A DNA stretch of 64,000 bases, taken from Ziziphus jujuba (lineage: Eukaryota; Streptophyta; Magnoliopsida; Rosales; Rhamnaceae). Location: assembly GCF_031755915.1 (NCBI RefSeq), contig NC_083382.1, forward strand, positions 8,432,001 through 8,496,000, in the 5' to 3' direction. A model generated the notes under the pieces. The model saw only the letters and a list, made by a program, of their open reading frames with translations. It was not told where the DNA came from and did not search any database. Each line of letters opens with the position of its first letter. Position 1 is the stretch's first letter. Both the position numbers and the translations under genes were made by a program. Shown one piece after another: positions 25,159-37,435 of this stretch.

Positions 25159-28100
25159 ATGGATAAATCGTGGATAACGAAGGATAGAACCTCAAGCGAT
25201 TTTGCTAAGGGGTTGAGTGAATTTTTGAAATTTAGCATGGAGAATGCCAATGATTGTAATGCCATACGGTGTCCTTGCATGCAATGCGGGAATATGAAAA
25301 TCCATACTATTAGGGATATTAAAGGCCATATATATTGGAATGGGTTTGATGTCAACTATCGGCGATGGATTTGGCATGGTGAGTCATGTGCTGATGGTAT
25401 TAGACCATCTTCTCATTTTGGGAATATTAATGTAGAATATAATGAAAATGATAGTAGTAGTAAGGAAGACGTGGCTTTCAATAGCTTAGACATGACCCGT
25501 GCTGCATTAGAAACTTTTGATAATGATCCTAATGAATTTGCTACCTTATTGGAGGATGCGGAGAAACCTTTGTACCTAGGTTGTACCAAATTTACCAAGT
25601 TGTCTGCTTTGGTTAAATTATACAACTTAAAGGTAAGATATGGATATTCTGATAAGAGCTTTGATGTACTGTTGCAATTGTTATCCCAGATGTTGCCAAA
25701 TGACAATGTGTTGCCAACCTCCATGTACAATGTTAAGAAGACTTTGAGTGCTTTGGGAATGGAGTACATCAAGATTCATGCATGTCCTAAAAGTTGTATT
25801 CTGTTTAGGAAGGAATATGTGGACCTTAATGAATGTCCTAAATGTGGATCTGCTAGATGGAAAATTGATAAGAATGGAGTTGCTAGCAATATTCCAAATA
25901 AAGTTTTATGGTACTTTCCTATTATTCCGCGTTTTAAACGAATGTTTCGTAGTGTTGAAACAGCTAAGAATTTGACATGGCATGCCAATGGGAGAAAGGT
26001 TAAGACAGGGAAAATGCAACACCCTGCGGATTCTCCATCTTGGAAGTTGGTTGATCGTTTATGGCCAAACTTTGCATCCGAAGATAGGAATTTGAGACTT
26101 GGGATCGCGGCCGATGGAGTTAATCCACATAATATGTTGAGTAGTAGGTATAGTTGTTGGCCTGTGATGACGGTTGTGTATAATCTTCCTCCTTGGTTGT
26201 GTATGAAGCGGAAATTTATGATGTTAAGTCTTCTAATTTCTGGACCGAAGCAACCAGGAAATCAAATTGATGTATACATGGAGCCGTTAGTTGAAGACCT
26301 GCAGCGGTTGTGGAATGAGGGTGTTACGGTCTTCGATGCTTACCGTCAGGAGAAATTCACGTTGAAGGCAGTGTTGCTATGGACAATAAATGATTTCCCA
26401 GCTTATGGTAACTTGTCCGGTCATGCGGTGAAGGGATATTATGCTTGTCCAATTTGCAGTGAAAATACTTTTGCTACAAGGCTAAAGCATGGAAAAAAAA
26501 TGAGTTTTACCGGGCATAGAAGATTTCTTCCTCCAAATCATCAATATAGAAGGCAAAAGAAGGCTTTCAATGGATTTCAAGAATTTGGAGTGCCTCCAAA
26601 ACCGTTGACTGGAGAAGAAATATTAGATAAGCTTAATGCAATGAGATTTGATAACTCACACAAGAGGAAAAGGACTGTTGATTCTGAAGAATGTTGGAAG
26701 AGGAAGTCCATTTTTTTTGAATTGGAATATTGGAAATTTCTCCATGTGCGACATAATTTAGATGTCATGCATATTGAGAAAAATGTTTGTGAGAGCATAT
26801 ATGGTACATTGCTCAATATTCCTGGTAAGACGAAGGACGGAGTTAATGCTCGGTTAGATTTACAAGAAATGGGTTTGCGGAAAGACTTGGCCCCTAAGCC
26901 TCAAGGTAATCGAACTTTCCTACCACCGGCCTGCTATACATTATCAAAGCATGAGAAGAAATTGTTTTGTAAGTGTTTAGCGGACTTAAAGGTTCCAGAT
27001 GGTTATTCTTCAAACTTTAGGAATCTTGTTTCAATGGAGGACTTAAAGATGGTAGGATTGAAATCTCATGATTGTCATACATTGATGCAACAACTCTTGC
27101 CTCTTGCAATTCGTGCAATCCTTCCTAAACATGTGAGACATGCAATTGCAAGACTTTGTTTTTTCTTCAATGCAATTTGCAAGAAGTCTATCATTGTTGC
27201 TGAATTGGAAAATATTCAAAATGATCTTGTCGAAACTTTGTGCCTTTTAGAGAAATTCTTTCCACCATCATTTTTTGATGTAATGGTTCATCTAACTGTA
27301 CATTTGGTTCGAGAGGTAAGATTGTGTGGACCAGTACATTTCAGGTGGATGTACCCGTTTGAGAGGTACATGAAAGTATTGAAAAGTTATGTTCGAAACA
27401 AAAATCGACCAGAAGGTTGTATTGCCGAGGGTTACATATGTGAAGAAGTGATTGAGTTTTGTAGTGAATTTCAGAGAGGATTAGATGCAGTTGGAAACCC
27501 AATTGGTAGATATCAAAAGTTAAATGATAAGGATGATGTTGGCGCCCCATTTAAAGGTGGAAAAAATCAATCAATTGATCAACAACTTTGGGAGCAAGTT
27601 CATAGATATATACTTTTGAATACACCAGAAGTGGAACCGTATGTCAGGTGCGTATATACATGTTAATGTATAAAATAGTTGATATATATTTTTAATATAT
27701 ATATATATATATATATATCAACATGTATAATTTAGTTGATATTTTGAATATATTAATAGGCATCGATAAGTTCATATGTTGGATATATTTTTATTAATTA
27801 CAACAACTTTTATTTGTTTTAGTATTCATTTTGAAGTCTTGAAGTCAAGCAAAAAAAATCGAGGAAAAAAAGCAAAATGGTTTCAAGACGAACACAAACG
27901 TACATTTCCGTACTGGTTACGTGATAAGGTATGGGAAAGTTAAATATTCAATATATAATATAATTGTTTTAGCTTTAAATTTTCATATTTTTCTATTGAC
28001 TAGATTGCACAAGAGCGAAGTCAACCTAACCACACAGTGTCTGAAACATTACGATGGTTAGCCCATGGTCCGCAATGGGTGGTAACGAAACATGAAGGAT

Positions 28101-28663
28101 ATGTCATTAGAGGGGTTAGATTCAACACTCTAAATATGGATAATAAGAGGGTCACCCAGAATAGTGGTGTCAAAGTTATTGCCAAAAGTGAGCATTTTGC
28201 TAGTGCTAAGGATAATAACCCAATTTTAGCCGAGATGACATACTATGGGATCATAAGAGAGATTTGGGACGTCGATTACACTATGTTTCGAATTCCAGTG
28301 TTCAAGTGTGATTGGGTTGACAGCAGTGGTGTGAAAGTTGATGAGATGGGGTTTACATGTGTTAACTTTAGTAAAATTGGATATAAATCTGACCCATTCA
28401 TCATGGCTTCACAAGTTCAACAAATATTTTATGTTGAAGATCAACTTGACTCGAGATGGTCTATTGTTTTAACTCCACCACGACATTGTACTTTGGTTGA
28501 AGAAGAATTGGTTGAAGAAGATGTTCTTGGCGATACTACAATGGCTCACAATCCATTTGCCATACAATTGCCAAGTGTTGATGAAAATGATAATGAGGAT
28601 GAATGTGAGAGTGGCTATGTTCGTAATGACTGTGAGGGGATATGGATAAACAATATCTTCTAA
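25159..28663 (+). CDS. Tnp2-type CACTA transposase, 3 exons, 1,084 aa
   Basis: Exons 25159-27647, 27823-27928 and 28004-28663. Both introns are GT-AG and the joined frame is open to TAA. It catalyses excision and integration of the element. Domain order is the usual one for plant CACTA transposases. An N-terminal transposase-associated domain (about residues 1-77; cysteine motif CPCMQC) comes first. The Transposase_21 core follows (about 270-560), with candidate acidic residues D319 in IAADGVNP, D412 in NDFPAYG and E540 in MHIEKNV, and a zinc-type ACPIC motif after NLSGHAVKGYY. Then comes a DUF4218-like region (about 600-830) and a DUF4216-like C-terminus in exon 3 (YYGIIREIWDVDY, FKCDWVD). 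The acidic tail ends at GIWINNIF. Start chosen: first in-frame Met, which begins the conserved MDKSWI motif. No frameshift or stop seen, so it is a good candidate for an active enzyme. Confidence 0.92.
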
Positions 28664-29129
28664 ATAAATTGGTACGTATATTTATTAACTTATAATTATA
28701 TTTATTTATTCATTGTGTGTTTTTTTCTTATGTGTTATCCACTTTAATTAGGAGAATATGTGCCACGCCAAACCTTAAGAAGGTAAATATTCATTAAATT
28801 TTCGTTTGCCAAATTACAATTTAATTTATTAATTATGATTAAGTTTTTATTAATTTATTTTGCGTCAGTGCTAACAAAATTTTTTATTTTTCCATATGCA
28901 GTATGAGGGCGTAATATCGTCAACTAGAGTACATCAACTTCCATCTCAATAAGTATGCATATGTATGTCAATGAGATGATATTTAATTATATTGATTATT
29001 GTTTTGTTATGAACAAGTATTTATTTTAAATTTTATATTTTAATTATTTTGGACGAAGTTAGTTTGGGTTTTTTGCTATTATAATTAATTTTATATTTTA
29101 ATAAATTTTTATGAAGATAAATCTAAAAA
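28664..29129 (+). other. CACTA 3' untranslated/AT-rich spacer
   Basis: AT-rich sequence after the transposase stop. It includes intron-like pieces (TATGTGCCACGCC, CAGTATGAGGGCGTAATATCG) that also occur inverted in the deletion derivative near 44,620-44,780. That conservation suggests 3' UTR exons. No protein is encoded. Confidence 0.5.
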
Positions 29130-30038
29130 ATAAAAGAAATGGCGGTTTATGAATATAACTAAAAGTCGCCTAAAATATATAACGACATATAATAAGATCA
29201 ATTTGGCGACTCATATAATTTTTAGCGACATAAATATATAGTTGTATACGTCGCTAAATAGGTCAAAGAGTCGCTAAAAATTAATAAATATGCGACTCTT
29301 ATAATATGTCGCTAAAATATAAACGGTCGCTAATATGGCGACACTAAAAACTCCTCGCTAATTGTTACGGGTCGTTAAAAAACCGATCCACAAAATTTGT
29401 CGCTAAACCTAATACGTCGCTACATAGATGAAAAACGGCGTCGCTAAAAATTCATGAGACGCTATTTTAGAGACACTAAAAAATAGTCGCTAAAAATATA
29501 ACGTCGTTAAAAGAGAGACTCAAATAATGCGTCGCAAAAATTAAAGTGTCGCTAAATAGGCGACAAACAAAATATGTCGCAAAAAATAAAGTGTCGCTAA
29601 ATAGGCGACAAACAAAATGTGTCGCAAAAACTAAAGAGTCGCTAAATAGGCGACAAACAAAATGTGTCGCCAAAACTAAAGCGTCGCTAAATAGGCGACA
29701 AACAAAATGTGTCGCTAAAAATGAATGAGTCGCTATTCAGGAAGAATTTTTAGCGACATAATTATTTGGCGACTAATCACACAACTGTCGCTAAAAATTT
29801 ATTAGCGACTTTATTATAAAGAGTCGCTATTTTATTAGTCGCTATAAGTACATCACTGTATGAGTCGCTAAAAATATAATGTGCGTCGCTAAAATTTATT
29901 ATTAGGCGACTGTTATTATACGTCGCCTGTTATCTTATATATTTCGCGACAAGACATTTGGCGACTCAGTCAAATGCGTCGCTGTTTATTTAGTGCGACG
30001 CAGTACTTGCGTCGTGTATCAGCTCGATTCTAGTAGTG
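29130..30038 (+). repeat. CACTA 3' subterminal repeats and terminus
   Basis: Dense GTCGCTA/TAGCGAC motifs in both orientations (well over 30 in 900 bp) lead into GCGACGCAGTACTTGCGTCG and the terminal TTCTAGTAGTG. The core GCGAC is the same as in the 5' end and in the internal palindromes. Confidence 0.9.
29530..29716 (+). repeat. 45-bp minisatellite in the 3' subterminal region
   Basis: Four head-to-tail units of GTCGCAAAAACTAAAG followed by TGTCGCTAAATAGGCGAC and AAACAAAATGT. Each unit carries three GTCGC/GCGAC cores, two in one orientation and one inverted. The frame is accidentally open on both strands. Confidence 0.9.
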
Positions 30039-31893
30039 ACGGTTCTCGTCCATGCACATTATAAAATAAGTTGCTAGACTTCTTCGTTCTTCAAACCTAG
30101 CTCTTCAAATAGATTGGTTTCTGTACAGTCAAGAGTTCAACAATGACCATACCAAAGCAGTAAACATCACTTTTCTTTGTAAATTGGCACCCTAGAAATA
30201 CTCAGGGTCCAAGTAGCAAAATGTACCAGCCATTGTAGTACATGTGTTTGGTCAATGACTACTGATTTTGAAGTTCCAAAATCAGCTACTTTTGCTCTCA
30301 ACTTCTCATATAAGAGTATGTTTGATAATTTAATATCTCAGTGGTAAATAGGAAAGGAAGTTGCAGACTGTAAAGTAAGACATATCAGCTCCTACAATTT
30401 CTGGTGCAATGCATAAGTGCATTTTCCATGTAAAGTGAAATTCCTCATTTTGGTCGTGAATATGCTCAGGAAAGTGTACCGTAGGGTATAAATAGAATCC
30501 TAGCAGTTTAACCACATTCCTGTGGTTAATTTGGGAAAGAATGATAACCTTATCACTGAATTCTGTTAGTTTCTCTTCATCAACTATTTTAGACTTCTTC
30601 ACGGTAACAATTTTTCCATTTTCCAACATTTCTTTGTAAACAATACCTAGGCCACACCTGAGCTAGATTTCTATCTCCATTAAAATTGTCAGCAGATTTC
30701 TATAATTCCTTTGAATTGAACATCTTGGTTTTAGTATCAAATTGTACTTCCTCTAAAGATAATTTTTGTTGCAACAATAAATCACCATTTCGTTTGAGAT
30801 GGATAGTAGCATCTGTAACCCCCAAAACCGTTTTGGCAAATTCCACCGTACTGTCTACAGCCATTGCTATGTTCCTTGCATTCATCAATATCTGCCAAAA
30901 CAAACAAATTATTTTCAGATACTTCAGAAATTTTGAAATTTTCATGAATATTGCGGTTTAAATGACAAAGGGTGTAAAGCTTTACTTTAACATACCTTTA
31001 CCTCCTTCAATAAGATAAGGGTTTCCTTCAAATCCCCATCCACAGCTACATTCAACCCTGGACTGATTGAATATTACTGAAGATGAAGAAGAAGTGGCAA
31101 TACCATTATAATATGTATAGCAAGTGGGATTTCTGTAGCATCCATATTTGGAGTTTACACTATCCCAATAGCATTTGGAATCTGACCAAGTTGATTTATT
31201 AGTCTCAAAAGAAGTTCCAAATACATCAAAAATTGAATAGTATAATTCCCATTCAAGCAACACAGGCACATCAACCATCTATTTAAACGAAGAAATAGCA
31301 GTAAAATTGGACATAAACCAATCTTGATCCACAAGGAAAGCATACTTGCAAACCTTCTCTTTTTCGCGGTCAACGGTATGAAAACTGGTCTTGAAGGAAT
31401 TTAGATTCAAGGGGATGTTTGCCTGGCAGCAATTTACCCCACTACAGCTGTGGTTTCCAGTCTCACCGCAAGTGGACATGCAGCCGGCAATATTCGTTGA
31501 CACTTTCGACGAAATCAACAATCTGAATGCTCCACAACCCACGGCGGTGAACCTGTTCTTCTGTGAGAACACAACAGGGCTACCTTCCAAGTTGGGGCTC
31601 TGGCGGGTTTCTCTGTTGCAGTTCCAAAAGGTAATGGGGTTTCTAACCTGAATCGTGCCAGCTTCGACGGAAATCTCCATCACTTCTTGCTTGATGTGTC
31701 TTAAAAGTGGTGTGGTGTTGTCTTTGATGCAGAGTACTTCAAACCATTCGTTGAGGAAACAGCCGGATCCGATTCCGAAAGGGCATGGGATGCTCAAGTT
31801 TCCGCATTGCTTTTGACAGCCTGACTTGGCTGTGGGTGCTCCTGATGCTACTTCAGTGATGAAAAAACATAAAAGAAGGACATGGGTTATCAT
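30039..31893 (-). pseudogene. WAK-like receptor kinase pseudogene, body (split by CACTA)
   Basis: The extracellular exon runs from ATG 31893 (signal-like MITHVLLLCFFITEVASG) to a donor at 30996. It has the cysteine-rich galacturonan-binding layout (CGNLSIPCPFG, FLNEWFEV) but an in-frame TAG just before MVDVPV (about 31,279). The next recognisable exon starts at 30891 with an EGF-like DIDECKEHSNGCRQYGGIC. It then runs straight into juxtamembrane sequence in another frame (RNGDLLLQQ, MFNSKEL), so the transmembrane segment and an intron are missing. The kinase part (30,700-30,060) keeps [13 protein letters not shown] and ILL but has several stops and frameshifts. It ends mid-sequence in MCMDEN at the CACTA border, and the tail is at 11,170-11,420. 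Not functional. Confidence 0.88.
30042..30650. repeat. Segmental duplication copy A, right part
   Basis: Pairs with copy B 62,504-63,107 in the same orientation. The alignable part stops in copy B only because an LTR is inserted at 63,108. Confidence 0.8.
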
Positions 31894-32840
31894 TTTGCCA
31901 ACTATGTTCCTCTGATCCTCTGTTTTCTTTGTTTTCTTGTCAGTGTTGACTCTGTTATCTGTGATTATTACCAAAGAAACCCAAAAAAAAAAAAAAAAAA
32001 AAAAAGAGGAAAAAAAGAATAAATAAATAAATAACAATGGCAATAAAATAAAATAAAATAAACCTCGGCTATCTGCGAGAATAACTATTAAAAAAAAAAA
32101 AAATTATAAGTACATATTTGTTTGAATGTGTTTGATTGTTTATTTGTTTTGTTTTTCTTATCTTTATATTGGATCTTGATTAAGGAAAGTTGAAGGTGGA
32201 TTATTAGTCAGAACGCAGAATATTCTACCAGCTGCTCTGTTTGACCGTTTAATTTTATGCATTTCCGAGTCAACGGGACAAGGCAGAGGAAAAGAAAATG
32301 AGACAGAAACAAAGAAAGAAAAGATAAGCAGTCTAAGCTGTTGCTCACAATCATTAATTGATTATTTGAATATTATGACTCAATTGGTAGATTAGACTAT
32401 ATCATAATGAACATTACTACAGTTCCGAATTTTCTATTACGCCAATTATCGAATTCTTCCGGATGAAACAAACAAAGTGTAATTTCTACGAAATGTCGAG
32501 ATGTCGAAAACCCAAAAAGAAAGATTTTGCAATTAATGCTTAGGTGGTGGAGAAATCAATTCAAACCGAGTTTTAATTTATAATTAATGATCATTATGTT
32601 TTATATATATGTATGTGAATCAATAATTAGACGTTCGGGTAAAAAGAGAAAGAGCAAGAGAAAAGAAATTCATCTACAGGTCACTGCACTAATTAAATCA
32701 AGGAGGACTCGGTCATGGAACAAGTCTGCTACCATTAGACACTCATTACATGGAACTTTTCTATGTGATGATGTTGCAGAATTTCATCAAAGCAAATCTT
32801 TATTTTTCAGTCTGCTAATATGCTCTATTTATTACTATCT
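31894..32840. other. Intergenic region between two WAK-like genes
   Basis: Contains the 5' flank of the pseudogene (poly-A at about 31,982-32,005) and the 3' flank of the intact WAK-like gene. Two ORFs here are shadows or chance. No regulatory element was assigned. Confidence 0.5.
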
Positions 32841-35800
32841 TTACTGGTGATTACCAAAAAAATGGAAAAGGAAATTACTTATAAGTAACCAAACCATATG
32901 TTTCTCATTCAGAGGTGCTTCCATATCTGATGAGGAAGCAATACCACCATAGGAAGCTGACCATGTCGATATAGAAACATCATCACAAGGTGCAGTCATT
33001 TCATTTCTATCATATTCAACCACTTCAACATTTTGCTCAACATAATCAGAAGCTTTAACTGATTTTTGAATTCTCTCCAGCTCCATTGCCACTTCTTTCA
33101 TCGAAGGCCTTTTCCTTCCACTCAAATCCAAGCATCGTTTCGCAAGTTTAGCAACTGCCATTATTGCTTCTTTCTCGCCAGTTGCTTCCTTCAAGACTCG
33201 AGCATCAACAATGTCAAACAAACGATTCTCTTCCATGGAAAGAATGAAAGAAGCTGCTAGACTTCCTCCTTCCTCTGCCTCCATAAAAACTGGTTTTCGT
33301 CCTGTCAACAGCTCAGCAAGAACCACCCCAAAGCTATATACGTCACTCTTATCGGTAAATTGGCTTGACTGGAAGTATTCAGGGTCCAAGTATCCAAATG
33401 TGCCATATACTAATGTGGTGAGGTGTGTTTGCTCAATTGTAACCGATCTTGAAGTTCCAAAATCTGCTATTTTTGCTCTGTACTTTTCGTCTAGGAGAAT
33501 GTTTGAAGACTTTATGTCACGGTGATAAATGGGAAAGGAAGCAGCAGAATGCAAGTAGGAAAGAGCTCCTGCAATTTCCTGTGCAATTCGTAGGCGGGTT
33601 TCCCATGTTAGTTCAAAATCCTCATTTTGATCATGGATATACCGGAACAATGTTCCATTTGGTATAAACTCATAAACTAGCAGAGGAACTTCAGTCTCCA
33701 AACAACATCCTAGTAGTTTAACAACACTCCTGTGATTAATTTGTGAAAGACTGACGACTTCATTAATGAACTCTGCGACTTTGAATCCATCAACTTTTTT
33801 AGACTTCTTGACAGCAACAATTTTTCCATCTGCCAACATTCCTTTGTAAACAGTACCTTGACCTCCCTGGCCAAGAACTCTGTTCGTGTTGAACTGGTCA
33901 GTTGCCTTCTCTAACTCATCTGATTTAAACAACTTGGTTTTCTCAATATTGGCTTCCCCTGAAGATAATTGTTGTTGTAACAACAATCCACCATTTTGTT
34001 TGAAAAACTTTTCTCTGCGTCTTTTTTTAATATACTTGGTTAGCAACCATGCTGAAGCTGATAGAAACAACAATCCAAGGACGCCGCTGCCAACACCTGC
34101 ATTTCTCAATCAGAAAGGAAAAATAGCTTGAATCGTCAATTGCATGAAGTTGACTACATAAAAGACAATTTGTGCCATATGTGTTGGATTAGCAGCCCTT
34201 ATGAATTCAACAGAAAATGTCCATGTTTTGTGGTACATTTAGAAAAGACAAAGGCAATAAAGGAAGTTGTTAATTTGCTCAATATGTAATATTTTGTACT
34301 CAAATCCAGACACCATGAAGCTTTTTTTATTTTTCATTTATATATACACTAGTCGAATTAATTAGTAATTCGTTAATTAGAGCATACCAATTAAAATTGC
34401 TTTTAGTGGAGACTTTTTGTGCTCTGGAAGGCTGCAGCCAACGCCTCCAGGATAGTCAGTACAAATATAGCCTTCGCCACAATAATTAGGATCTTTCTTG
34501 CAATGATCAATATCTGAAATGCATTGACAAATAAGCATGTGAAAAACTTTAAAAATAATAATAATAATAATAATAATAATGATTTGCTGATTTGTCACAT
34601 CACTTTGCAAAACAAACTGATTCAACTCTTGTAAAACTATTACACAAAGCTCACCCCAAAAAAAAAAAAAAAAAAAAAAACACTATTACACAAAGCTTAA
34701 AATAGAGAGTTTTTCATTACGCATGATATTCATAGTCACATACAATATACAGTTCACAAAATAATTATTAAATAATTTTAAATTATATATATTTTTTATG
34801 TTTGAAAAAATAATGCCTATGCACAGAATAATAAATTCAGTTTAACCTAAAGTATAGTCGTTTTATTGTGTGATACAATTAAAATTGAAACTCATAAAAA
34901 ATGATACATTTTTCATGTATGTAATTTTTTCCAAATCGATTTCTGTGTTTATATAAGAGTTTTTATGATATTATACCTTTACATCCTTGAAGAAGATACG
35001 GGTTTCCTTCGAAGGCCCATGGCGACCCGCATGTGCACTGAAGCCTTTGCTGATTTGCATTTACAATGTAAACATCGCAAGATGAATTTGCATAACAACC
35101 ATATTCGGAGGTTGCAATGTTCGTAGAGCAATTGTATTCTGAAGAACCAGAGCTATTGGTCTCCACAAAAGTTCCAAATATATCATAGGTTGAATAATGA
35201 TACAGCTCCCAGTTAAGCTCCACAGGAACATCAACCATGTCTTGGATTGCAGAAATATTTGTCGAACCGGATTCCAACCACCGTTGGTCCGCCATGAATG
35301 CAAACTTACATTGATTTCCGCTACCCTCACCCGGAAGGTTGAGAAAAATGGTATTGAATGATTTGAGATTTGATGGTATGGTTGTCTGGCAGCAATTTAT
35401 ACCATTGCAGCTATTACCATAAGCCGTGTTATTACAAATGGAGGAGCATCCACCAATGGATGCTTCGCCGGAATTCATCAAAGCAATGGCTCCGCAACCA
35501 ACGGATACGAACTTGTTGTTTTGAGAGTACTTAAAAGGGCTTCCTTCTAAGTTAGCGCTTTGGCGGATTTGCTTGTCACTGCAATTCAAAAAGGTGATTG
35601 GGTTCCTCACCTGAAGAGTGCCTTCGACAGAGATCTCGATCACTTCTAGTTTTGTTCTGTTCAAAATGGGTTTCGGAATGGTGTTCGATGAGTTGTCGTT
35701 TTGGCAAACGATTTCGAACCATTCGTCCAGGAAACAGCCCTGTTTGATCCCAAAAGGGAATGGGATGCTAACATTTCCACATTGTGGATCAGAGCCTTTC

Positions 35801-35889
35801 TTGGTTGTTGGTATATCTGATGCTACTTGATTGACCATAAGCCATGAAAACAACAGAAGAAGATAAAATGGAAATTGTTTTCCCTCCAT
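32841..35889 (-). CDS. WAK-like receptor protein kinase, 3 exons, 764 aa, intact
   Basis: Exons 35889-34977, 34513-34388 and 34096-32841. GT-AG introns are all phase 1 and the joined frame is open. A plasma-membrane receptor of the wall-associated-kinase-like family, expected to sense wall pectin fragments and signal inward. Signal peptide at about residues 1-25 ([19 protein letters not shown]). The cysteine-rich galacturonan-binding domain follows ([11 protein letters not shown], then the [11 protein letters not shown] end of exon 1). Exon 2 is a short EGF-like module ([18 protein letters not shown]). The transmembrane helix is at about 350-368, then the basic stop-transfer KKRRREK. The Ser/Thr kinase has GQGGQG (about 422), VAVKK lysine (about 443), HRD in YHRDIKSSN (about 540) and DFG (about 559), all present, so it should be catalytically competent. 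The C-terminal tail is Ser/acid-rich. Same strand as the neighbouring WAK pseudogene, consistent with a tandem cluster. Confidence 0.93.
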
Positions 35890-36299
35890 TTTTTCTTTTT
35901 CTTTGTTTTTTGGTTGTTATCCTTGTGATAGTTCTTAATCAGTGTATATATATAATTCGGTCTTAAACGAAAAAGAATTAATGTATTGAAATTTCTCTGC
36001 AACTTCGTGCTTAGACTATGTCGTATATTATCTGACCAATAATTCTTCATTTAGACTTTATAAGTCTCTTTTTTCCGTCAGGCGCACTAACCGAGACATA
36101 TATTTTATCTTATTAAATTGTATAATTTTCTAAAGCTTTAAAGTTAGTATTATTTTTTTGGAATATAAATTAATCACATGTGGAATCGGAATCTTATTTC
36201 AATTTTTTATTTTAAGGTGCCAAGCCAATTGCTATCTTCTTTTTATTTTTAATGTATAAAAACATTTTTAAATGAAGAATCTTTTCATCAATATTGATG

Positions 36300-36438
36300 A
36301 CACCTACTTCCTAATAAAAAACGAAAGGGCAGAATGACCAATTGAGATGATATTTTATGAGCATTCACATGCTATTTCCCAATAAAAAACGAAAAGGCAG
36401 AATGACCAGTTGAGATGATATCTTATGAGCAGTCACAT
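36300..36438. repeat. Tandem duplication of ~72 bp
   Basis: CCTAATAAAAAACGAAAGGGC plus AGAATGACCA...TTGAGATGATA and GAGCATTCACATG occurs twice with a few differences (about 36,309-36,372 and 36,381-36,438). Confidence 0.75.
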
Positions 36439-37435
36439 GAACCACATAATGCTTAAACAACGCTGTACCCAAAAAGTTATGGATCGCGTTTCTGCATTAA
36501 TTTTGTTATTGCTTAATTTTCTTTAATTTTTTTTTATTTTTTATAATGAAGTTGTAATCTGACTTTTAAGCTTTATATTTCGTTAATTTACTCTCACTTA
36601 AATAAAATAATTATATTTGTGATATGCTTAATACCTATTTTATATTTACAAATCTAACTATTTTTATTTTTCCTATTGAGAAAAGTGAACATGATATTTG
36701 CTATCTTAGTTGCATTAATCAGTAACTGCAATCAAATTTGTCAAAGACCTGGAAAATGATTAATTTCTAGTTACAAATTAATTAATTTTAATGATTTGAA
36801 TATTCAAAATGGTGTTGAGCATTACACTCAATCTTCGACCGATTGAATAGTGGATTTGTTGGTCTCAAACTCAATTGTTCTCGGTAAAAGTAAATATATC
36901 AATATTTAAATAATATATCTTCTATTCGAGTACCATTGGTACATCAACCTTCACTTTCGAAGAAAAAAAAAAAGAAAAAGAAAAAGTCCATTAACTTAGA
37001 TAAGAAATTATGGCGGCCACACCAATTTAAATAAGAAATTTCCAAGTCAGGGTGTAGGGGACTTTAGTGATATGGCCAAAATGAAAAGTTAGGAGGACTT
37101 AGACTTGAGCGGATATACTGATTTCCTACATGGATGGAGGTCCAAGGGCACGTGACCCCGCAAATTTTTTCGACTTTTAAAATTTTTTATTTTTTATTTT
37201 TTATTTTTGTTGTTTATTAATTTAACCCTCAAAATCCAATTGTATATACTTTCCTCACAAAATCTCCCATATACTAATTTTTTATTTTTATTTATTTTTA
37301 TCTTTTTGTATTTTAATATTTTCTATTTTAATATTTTCTTACCCATAGTATACTTTTTTTACAATAATAACTATTTAATATAATGGAAATATTTTTTTCA
37401 AGTAAATAGAATCGAAGTATACTTTTATTTTTCAC

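Larger units (their letters stand above)
11439..30038 (+). mobile_element. CACTA (En/Spm-type) transposon, 18.6 kb, apparently complete
   Basis: The left end is CACTACGCGAAAAATA and the right end is GATTCTAGTAGTG, whose reverse complement is CACTACTAGAATC. Both are flanked by the trinucleotide ACG (11,436-11,438 and 30,039-30,041), the 3-bp duplication typical of this superfamily. Copy B of the duplication has the unoccupied site with one ACG near 62,500 (AACAAACGGTTCTCG), which fixes the borders. Inside, in order: 5' subterminal repeats, palindrome array 1, a spliced minus-strand gene with a Ulp1-like domain, palindrome array 2, a spliced plus-strand Tnp2 transposase, and 3' subterminal repeats. 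Both genes read open through all predicted exons. The terminal inverted repeats beyond CACTAC are weak (only scattered matches). Likely autonomous or only recently silenced, by inference. Confidence 0.93.

Noticed and set aside
29476..29728. Repeat-protein-like ORFs on both strands at the CACTA 3' end
   Set aside because: The 45-bp minisatellite is a multiple of three and lacks stops; it is subterminal DNA beyond the transposase.
33066..34131. Plus-strand ORFs across the WAK-like kinase exon
   Set aside because: Antisense shadows of the intact minus-strand kinase gene.
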